Positions 14,153-18,698 of a stretch of 18,698 nucleotides of DNA are shown here, piece after piece. Position 1 is the stretch's first letter; every line of letters begins with the position of its first letter. Made by a program: the position numbers and the translations under genes. This DNA comes from JBJXHB01 sp046160725 (GTDB lineage Bacteria > Pseudomonadota > Gammaproteobacteria > Burkholderiales > Burkholderiaceae_C), in assembly GCA_046160725.1 (NCBI GenBank), contig JBJXHB010000290.1, positions 1 through 18,698 on the forward strand, written 5' to 3'. The notes beneath the pieces are model-generated. The model made no database searches, was not told where the DNA came from, and was given only the letters and a program-made list of their open reading frames with translations.

Positions 14153-15474
14153 CGATGCAACCCGACGCCACCCACGACCCCGACCTGCGCAGCTGGGTCG
14201 AGTCTGCCAACGACGGCGCCACCGATTTCCCGATCCAGAACCTGCCCTACGGCCGCTTCCGCCGGGCCGGCACGGCGGAGCCCTGGCGCATCGGCGTGGC
14301 CATCGGCAGCCAGGTGCTGGACCTGCGGCTGGCCGCGGCGCAGCCCGGCTGGGCCGCGGATGTGCCGCCGCTGCTGGCGCCGCTGGCCGCCGGCGACCTC
14401 AATGCCTTCATGGCCATGGGCACGGCGGCCTGGTCGCGCGTGCGCACGGCGCTGTCGGCGGCGCTGGCCACGGGCTCGGCGCAGCAGGGCGCGCTGCAGG
14501 CCTGCCTGCTGGCCCAGGCCGACGCGCAGATGGCGCTGCCGTGCCACATCGCCGACTACACCGACTTCTACACCGGCATCCACCATGCCACCGCGGTGGG
14601 CAAGCTGTTCCGCCCGGACAACCCGCTGCTGCCCAACTACAAGTGGGTGCCCATCGGCTACCACGGACGGGCCTCCAGCATCGTCGTCAGCGGCACGCCG
14701 GTGCGGCGGCCCATCGGCCAGCTCAAGGCCATGACCGCGCCGGCCGACGAGCCGCCGCGCGTGGCGCCCTGCCAGCGCCTGGACTACGAGCTGGAGCTGG
14801 GCGCCTTTGTCGGCCCGGGCAATGCGCTGGGCGAGCCGGTGCCGATGGCGCAGGCGGAGGCCCACCTGTTCGGCCTGGTGCTGCTCAACGACTGGTCGGC
14901 GCGCGACATCCAGGCCTGGGAGTACCAGCCGCTGGGACCCTTCCTGGCCAAGAACTTCGGCTCCACCATCTCGCCCTGGCTGGTGACGATGCAGGCGCTG
15001 GCACCATTCCGTCGCGGCTTCAGCCGGCCGGCCGGCGACCCGCAACCCTTGCCCTATCTCGACAGCCCGGCCAACCGGGAACGCGGTGCCCTGGACATCA
15101 ACATGGAGGCCTGGATGCAGACCCCGGCCATGCGGGCCGCCGGCACGGCCCCGGTGCGGCTGATGCAATCGAACTTTCGTGACTCCTACTGGACGCTGGC
15201 TCAGCTGCTCACCCACCATGCCAGCAACGGCTGCAACCTCAACCCCGGCGACCTGCTGGGCAGCGGCACCCAGAGCGGCCCCGAGCCGGGGCAGGGCGGC
15301 TCGCTGCTGGAGCTGTCCGACGGCGGCAAGCGGCCGCTGGCGCTGCCCGGTGGCGAGCAGCGGACCTTTCTGCAGGACGGCGACCTGCTGGAGCTGCGCG
15401 CCCACTGTGCCGCGCCGGGCGCGGTGCGCATCGGCTTTGGCAGCTGCGCGGGCACGGTGCGGCCGGCGCCCTGA
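14149..15474 (+). CDS. fahA: Fumarylacetoacetase
   Basis: Hydrolase of 441 aa splitting 4-fumarylacetoacetate to fumarate and acetoacetate, the last step of the homogentisate route. Metal ligands D139 (in DYTDFYTG), E214 and E216 (YELELGAFVG) and D248 (LLNDWSARD), plus H146 (HHATAVG) and K268 (FLAKNFG), match mouse FAH D126, E199, E201, D233, H133 and K253 with steady offsets of 13-15. The two-domain layout (SH3-like N-terminal region, then the FAH fold from about 130) and total length are normal. It is translationally coupled to hmgA by a four-base overlap. The preceding isomerisation enzyme is not encoded in this operon, so a distant maiA gene or spontaneous/thiol-assisted isomerisation must supply its substrate. 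Confidence 0.97.
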   Translation: MTMQPDATHDPDLRSWVESANDGATDFPIQNLPYGRFRRAGTAEPWRIGVAIGSQVLDLRLAAAQPGWAADVPPLLAPLAAGDLNAFMAMGTAAWSRVRTALSAALATGSAQQGALQACLLAQADAQMALPCHIADYTDFYTGIHHATAVGKLFRPDNPLLPNYKWVPIGYHGRASSIVVSGTPVRRPIGQLKAMTAPADEPPRVAPCQRLDYELELGAFVGPGNALGEPVPMAQAEAHLFGLVLLNDWSARDIQAWEYQPLGPFLAKNFGSTISPWLVTMQALAPFRRGFSRPAGDPQPLPYLDSPANRERGALDINMEAWMQTPAMRAAGTAPVRLMQSNFRDSYWTLAQLLTHHASNGCNLNPGDLLGSGTQSGPEPGQGGSLLELSDGGKRPLALPGGEQRTFLQDGDLLELRAHCAAPGAVRIGFGSCAGTVRPAP

Positions 15475-15525
15475 GGGGCGGGGCGAGGGCCGGGCCCGCA
15501 CCGGCCCCGGCATCAGGGCACCGCG

Positions 15526-16749
15526 ATGAGCCGGCCCGCTTGGCTGATGCCGCTGCTGGCCATGCTGGCCTTCCAGGCCGCGCTGACGCTGCTGGGCCGC
15601 GTGGCGCCCATCCTGGCGCCGGCCTTCATCACACGCAACGGCTGGACGCCGGGCGAGGTGGGCGCGCTGTCGTCCTGGGTGTCCGTGGGGTCCACCGGCT
15701 TCCTGCTGCTGGGCATACCGGTGCTGCGCCGGCTGGGCGCGGTGCGCTGCCTGCAGGCCGGCATCGTCATCGGCGTCACCGGCCTGGCCGCGCTGCTGGG
15801 GCCGCTGCCGCTGGCCATGGCGGGCGCGCTGATGATCGGGCTGAGCTACGGCCCCAGCAACTCGGCCGGCTCCGAGGTGCTGCAGCGGCTGGCGCCGCCG
15901 CGCCACCTGAACCTGATCTTCTCCATCAAGCAGGCCGGCGTGCCGCTGGGCGGCATCGTGGCCGGGCTGCTGCTGCCCGGGCTGGCCCAGCAACTGGGCC
16001 TGCCGGCCACGCTGGCGCTGGTGGGCCTGGTCTGCCTGGCCACCATGTGGTGCCTGGAGCCACTGCGCACCGGCAGCGGCGACGCCGCGTCGCGCGACGC
16101 GCCGCAGGGCGGCTGGGCGGCCCTGCTGGGCCAGGTGCTGTCGGCGGCCAACCTGATGCGGCCTTGGCGCGCGCTGGCGCAATCACCCCGCCTGCTGCGC
16201 ATGGGCCTGAGCGGCGCGGCCGTGGCCTTTGGCCAGGGCACCTGGTTCACGTTTCTGGTGGTGTACCTGAACCTGCAGCTGGGCTGGTCGCCGGTGGCCG
16301 CCGGCGCCGGCTTTGCGCTGATGCAGGCCGTGAGCGTGCTGGCCCGGCCGGTGCTGGGCTGGCTGTCGGACAGGATGGGCAGCGGTGTGCCCATCCTGCG
16401 CTGGTGCGCTGGCGGATCGGCCCTGACGACCGTCGGGCTGGCCCTGACCACCCCGGCCACGCCCGCACTGGCCGTCTGGGCGCTGTGCGCGCTGGCCGGG
16501 CTGACCGTCTCGGCCTGGAATGGCGTGCAGCTGGCCGAGGTGGCCCGCTGCGCCCAGGGCGGCCGCGTCGCCGACGTCGCCGGCGGCGCCACGCTGGTCA
16601 CCTTCTGCGCCTTCGTGCTGTCGCCCCTGACCGTGAGCGCCGTGCTGGCACTGGGCGGCACCTTTGGCCACGCGTTTGCGCTGGTGGGGCTGCTGACGCT
16701 GGGGACGCTGCCGGCGTTGTGGCGGATCGAGCGGTGGCCGGTGGGGTAG
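15526..16749 (+). CDS. MFS transporter of the catabolic operon
   Basis: Inner-membrane carrier of 407 aa with about twelve hydrophobic helices. Visible MFS features are the long cytoplasmic loop after TM6 (about residues 185-225), the second-half loop motif LGWLSDRMGSGVP (279-291 region) and the conserved helix pattern IGLSYGPSNSAG in the first half. It resembles the CynX/NimT-like and aromatic-acid branches more than sugar carriers. It is the last gene of the operon, 51 nt after fahA, so uptake of the operon's aromatic acid is likely. No terminator hairpin with a T-run is seen after the TAG at 16749; the next 50 nt already hold the promoter of the toxin-antitoxin module. Confidence 0.88.
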   Translation: MSRPAWLMPLLAMLAFQAALTLLGRVAPILAPAFITRNGWTPGEVGALSSWVSVGSTGFLLLGIPVLRRLGAVRCLQAGIVIGVTGLAALLGPLPLAMAGALMIGLSYGPSNSAGSEVLQRLAPPRHLNLIFSIKQAGVPLGGIVAGLLLPGLAQQLGLPATLALVGLVCLATMWCLEPLRTGSGDAASRDAPQGGWAALLGQVLSAANLMRPWRALAQSPRLLRMGLSGAAVAFGQGTWFTFLVVYLNLQLGWSPVAAGAGFALMQAVSVLARPVLGWLSDRMGSGVPILRWCAGGSALTTVGLALTTPATPALAVWALCALAGLTVSAWNGVQLAEVARCAQGGRVADVAGGATLVTFCAFVLSPLTVSAVLALGGTFGHAFALVGLLTLGTLPALWRIERWPVG

Positions 16750-16766
16750 GGGGCAAGACGACCTGA

Positions 16767-16795
16767 TGGGCACCTATGCGTCTAAGGCGTATAGT
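16767..16795 (+). promoter_or_regulatory. Promoter and candidate operator of the toxin-antitoxin module
   Basis: TATAGT (16790-16795, five of six against TATAAT) lies 17 nt after TGGGCA (16767-16772, four of six against TTGACA). The inverted repeat CTATGCG (16774-16780) / CGTATAG (16788-16794), one mismatch, overlaps the -10, as expected for an autoregulated antitoxin site. The toxin GTG follows the -10 by 6 nt. Confidence 0.6.
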
Positions 16796-16801
16796 CAACC
16801 C

Positions 16802-17113
16802 GTGCTGACAGTCGTCGAAGGCCCCATCTTCCAGAAGCTCTGGCCTCTCTACTGAAGCGAGGAAGAGCGCGCTGAGTTCGCGGCGCATATCGCGACACAC
16901 CCCGAAGAAGGCGACCTCATCCGGGGCTCCGGTGGCGTCCGAAAGGTTCGGTGGTCAAGACCGGGTACCGGAAAGTCTGGTGGCGTACGAGTGGTCTACC
17001 TGCTTCGCAATGAGTTGGGCGAGGTCTACCTGCTCACTATGTTCGCCAAGGCCGTCAAAGAGAACATCCCACTGTCTGTCCTCAAGGAGATTCGCCGTGC
17101 CCTCGAAGTCTAG
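16802..17113 (+). pseudogene. HigB/RelE-like toxin, interrupted by an in-frame TGA
   Basis: Read from the GTG at 16802 this frame encodes a 103-codon RelE/HigB-type mRNA-interferase toxin with a single internal stop, TGA at 16853-16855 (codon 18). Before it: EGPIFQKLWPLY. After it: SEEERAEFAAHIATHPEEGD, then LIRGSGGVRKVRWSR, then GKSGGVRVVYLLRN and VYLLTMFAKAVKENI, the full ordered motif series of the family up to the TAG at 17111. As I recall, relatives often read YWSEEER, so the TGA would be a TGG (Trp) changed by one base. The rest of the frame is undamaged, which indicates a recent mutation, a sequencing error, or UGA suppression. An internal restart is not evident. Its end overlaps the antitoxin start by 17 nt, the normal layout for this gene pair. 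Confidence 0.8.
17084..17089 (+). promoter_or_regulatory. Shine-Dalgarno fixing the antitoxin GTG start
   Basis: AAGGAG lies 7 nt before the GTG at 17097 and inside the 3' end of the toxin gene. It decides the start against longer in-frame options beginning at 16932. Confidence 0.75.
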
Positions 17114-17411
17114 GAGGTTGTCTTCCGTTGAACTCGACGCGTTGGAAGCCAAGCGAAACGTTGGCGCCGAGATCCTTCAGTCGATACAGGACATGAAGGC
17201 CGGGCGAGGCAAGGTCGTGCTCTCGCCTGCTGTCGAGGCGCGCCGGGCGACCGGGTTGTCGCAGGCGCAGTTCGCCGCGCTTCTGGGAGTCTCTGTACGC
17301 ACGCTTCAAGGCTGGGAGCAGGGTCGCAAGCAGCCCAGTGGTGCCGCCCGCACGCTGCTGGCCATTGCGCGCACCAACCCGCGCGCCGTGCTGGCAGTGT
17401 CGGCGGGATAG
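17097..17411 (+). CDS. XRE-type antitoxin (HigA/NadS-like) with helix-turn-helix
   Basis: Antitoxin of 104 aa. An N-terminal region (about 1-40) with a charged helix (SSVELDALEAKRNVGAEIL) is followed by a Cro/C1-type HTH: RRATGLSQAQFAALLGVSVR then TLQGWEQGRKQPSGAARTLL (about residues 50-90). Antitoxins with this short N-terminus and C-terminal HTH pair with RelE/HigB toxins encoded just upstream, as here, and bind their own promoter; the inverted repeat over the -10 at 16774-16794 is the likely site. The frame is intact although the toxin is interrupted. A GTG start with a strong Shine-Dalgarno and the 17-nt overlap with the toxin indicate translational coupling; with the toxin stopped at codon 18, coupling could be weakened. 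Codon use is less GC-biased than in the flanking operons, suggesting acquisition. Confidence 0.88.
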   Translation: MPSKSRRLSSVELDALEAKRNVGAEILQSIQDMKAGRGKVVLSPAVEARRATGLSQAQFAALLGVSVRTLQGWEQGRKQPSGAARTLLAIARTNPRAVLAVSAG

Positions 17412-17537
17412 AGCCTGCGCACCATGGGAACGCCGCCCGCTGCCGCGATGACGCTGGCACCAGACGCTGCTGCGTCGTGTTTGCTGTACAAGACCTGAAT
17501 GGCGGGACACTGCGGCACGCCACACCAAAGGACCGCC

Positions 17538-17978
17538 ATGGCAGATTTCGACAAGTCGATCGACCGGGTACTCGAGACCTACAAGACGGCCGTGCATGCC
17601 AGGGACGTTGCAGCCTTCATGCGTTTGTACGACCCCAAGGTCAGGGTCTTCGATGCCTGGGGCGTCTGGTCCTACGACGGTGCGCCGTCCTGGCAGTTGG
17701 CGGTCGAGGCCTGGTTCACGTCGCTGGGCGCAGAAAGAGTGAAGGTCTCCTTCGACGACCTGCAGAAGACGGGGGATGCCGACTTCGCGCTTGTCAGCGC
17801 TGTCGTCACCTACGCCGGCGTGTCCGCCCAGGGAGACCCGCTGCGCTCGATGCAGAACCGTCTGACCTGGGTCCTGCGGACGAGCGGGCATGTCCTGAGA
17901 ATCCTTCATGAGCACACGTCGGCACCGATCGGCTTCGAGGACATGAAAGCCGTCCTTCAGCGGCCGGCGGAACGCTGA
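17538..17978 (+). CDS. SnoaL-like / NTF2-fold small protein
   Basis: Protein of 146 aa with the cone-shaped NTF2/SnoaL fold pattern: N-terminal helix KSIDRVLETYKTAVHARDVAAFMRLYDPKVRVFDAWG (split over residues 6-42), then alternating strands ending in RLTWVLRTSGHVLRILHEHTS (about 109-129). The final HEHTSAP segment is typical of DUF4440/SnoaL-like stand-alone proteins. The ATG at 17538 follows AAGGA with a 5-nt spacer; an in-frame ATG at 17499 would add 13 residues of no family character. It follows the toxin-antitoxin module by 126 nt and precedes the hpaG1-like gene by 51 nt. Family members are isomerases, dehydratases, hydrolases or ligand binders; no specific function can be given. Confidence 0.85.
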   Translation: MADFDKSIDRVLETYKTAVHARDVAAFMRLYDPKVRVFDAWGVWSYDGAPSWQLAVEAWFTSLGAERVKVSFDDLQKTGDADFALVSAVVTYAGVSAQGDPLRSMQNRLTWVLRTSGHVLRILHEHTSAPIGFEDMKAVLQRPAER

Positions 17979-18017
17979 AGGTCAGTCAACGCAAGGCCCG
18001 CCAGCGGCCGGTGCCTG

Positions 18018-18023
18018 CAGAAT
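18018..18023 (+). promoter_or_regulatory. -10-like hexamer before the hpaG1-like gene
   Basis: CAGAAT (four of six against TATAAT) ends 6 nt before the ATG at 18030, and no Shine-Dalgarno is visible. No -35 can be recognised, so alone this is weak; it gains weight from the same arrangement at 1814, 2584 and 16790. Confidence 0.3.
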
Positions 18024-18029
18024 CGGGTC

Positions 18030-18698
18030 ATGAGCTCCCTGTCGCCCCTATTGCCCCGGCTCACCGGCACCATCGTCGGCACCCTGCTCAACCACCGCCC
18101 CGCGCTCGCCGCGCTGGGCGACGCCGCCTCGGCGCCGCCGTCCAAGGCGCCACCCCAGGCGCCGGTGCTGTACGTCAAGCCCCACAACACACAGGTGCGC
18201 GATGGCGCATTGGTGCATTTGCCGCCGGGCGAGTCTGTTCAGGTGGCCGCCTGCCTTGGCCTGGTCATCGGCGCCACCGCCTGCCGCGTGTCGCCGGCAG
18301 CAGCGCGCAGCTGCATCGCCGGCGCGGTGGCGGTGGCCGACCTGAGCCTGCCGCATGCGTCCTTCTACCGGCCGTCGCTGCGCTTCAAGGTGCGCGATGG
18401 CTTCTGCCCGATGGGCGATGTCGTGGCCATGCCCGCCGCCGGGCCGGACGCGTTGGGCATGCGTGTGTTCATCGACGGCCAGCTGGCGCATGAAACCGAT
18501 ACGGGTGATCGCATCCGCGACGCCTCGCAGCTGGTGGCCGACATCAGCGGCTTCATGACCCCGCACCCGGGCGACGTGGTGCTGACGGGCGCGTCGCACG
18601 GCGCGCCGCTGGCCCGGGCGGGGCAGGCGGTGCGCATCGAGATCGACGGCCTGCCGGCGTTGGGTTTCCGCCTGGCGGCCGAGGAGGTGGTGGCATGA
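18030..18698 (+). CDS. hpaG1: HpaG1-type subunit, homoprotocatechuate pathway decarboxylase/isomerase (FAH family)
   Basis: FAH-fold protein of 222 aa matching the N-terminal half of E. coli HpaG, the enzyme that decarboxylates and isomerises the ring-cleavage product of homoprotocatechuate. Visible hallmarks: GTIVGTLLNHR (13-23), KAPPQAPVLYVKPHNT (39-54), ADLSLPHASFYRPSLRFK (103-120) and RDGFCPMGD (122-130). The FAH-family Glu-x-Glu metal pair is absent (ACLGLVIG here, C75 and G77 at those places), as in the N-terminal repeat of E. coli HpaG, so this is probably the non-metal subunit partnering a separate HpaG2. The TGA ends exactly at the last base of the window; hpaG2 would be expected next. 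The alternative is an unrelated FAH-family hydrolase, which I consider unlikely given the matching motifs. Confidence 0.88.
   Translation: MSSLSPLLPRLTGTIVGTLLNHRPALAALGDAASAPPSKAPPQAPVLYVKPHNTQVRDGALVHLPPGESVQVAACLGLVIGATACRVSPAAARSCIAGAVAVADLSLPHASFYRPSLRFKVRDGFCPMGDVVAMPAAGPDALGMRVFIDGQLAHETDTGDRIRDASQLVADISGFMTPHPGDVVLTGASHGAPLARAGQAVRIEIDGLPALGFRLAAEEVVA

Noticed and set aside
14131..16182. Minus-strand open frame of 683 codons opposite fahA and the MFS gene
   Set aside because: Same reason: composition typical of an antisense shadow, and it spans two well-supported plus-strand genes.
16955..17152. 65-codon minus-strand ORF across the toxin gene
   Set aside because: It is antisense to the toxin frame, which shows the full ordered RelE/HigB motif series; no ribosome binding site or family resemblance on the minus strand.

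Overview
The window looks like chromosome of a very GC-rich betaproteobacterium, most likely Burkholderiales. This rests on codon use (G/C at nearly every third position), densely packed operons with several 4-base ATGA stop/start overlaps, and the mix of aromatic-acid, CoA-transferase, IclR and TauE genes. Genus cannot be set from the sequence alone. No tRNA, rRNA, CRISPR array, IS element or rho-independent terminator was seen.

Layout. (1) 1-1713, minus strand: a class II aldolase/adducin-type enzyme overlapping an MFS transporter that runs off the left edge. (2) 1827-6431, plus strand: TauE/SafE permease, class III CoA-transferase, a thiol dioxygenase of the 3-mercaptopropionate type, a crotonase-fold protein lacking the hydratase glutamates, and a stand-alone LanC-like protein. 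The first four suggest a route from an organic thiol through a sulfinate and its CoA thioester to sulfite and export. (3) 6450-7705, minus strand: a TfoX-N protein and a GST; the GST is divergent from a TetR regulator (7817-8536), with a 16-bp palindrome between them. (4) The TetR 3' end overlaps the convergent 3' end of an IclR regulator (8415-9218). (5) 9338-16749, plus strand: an operon divergent from iclR, encoding an MBL-fold protein, a VOC protein, an FAD aromatic hydroxylase, a DUF2783 small protein, homogentisate 1,2-dioxygenase, fumarylacetoacetase and an MFS transporter. It starts behind a near-perfect 31-bp palindrome that overlaps a good sigma70 promoter. (6) 16767-17411: a HigBA/RelE-like toxin-antitoxin module whose toxin has a nonsense codon while the antitoxin is intact. 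(7) 17538-17978: a SnoaL-like protein. (8) 18030-18698: a stand-alone HpaG1-type subunit of the homoprotocatechuate pathway, ending exactly at the window edge.

How the genes fit together. Block 5 reads as hydroxylation of a 3-hydroxyphenylacetate-like substrate to homogentisate, ring opening by HmgA, then FahA cleavage to fumarate and acetoacetate, with uptake by the MFS protein and control by IclR. No zeta-class maleylacetoacetate isomerase is present. Block 8 begins what may be the parallel homoprotocatechuate route, so the right part of the window may be a hydroxyphenylacetate catabolic region.

The most interesting points are the putative sulfinate pathway with a crotonase-fold protein where a desulfinase would be needed, the degenerate metal site of the MBL protein, the orphan LanC-like protein, the nonsense-mutated toxin, and a recurring -10-like hexamer 6-7 nt before start codons that lack a Shine-Dalgarno, which suggests leaderless transcripts.
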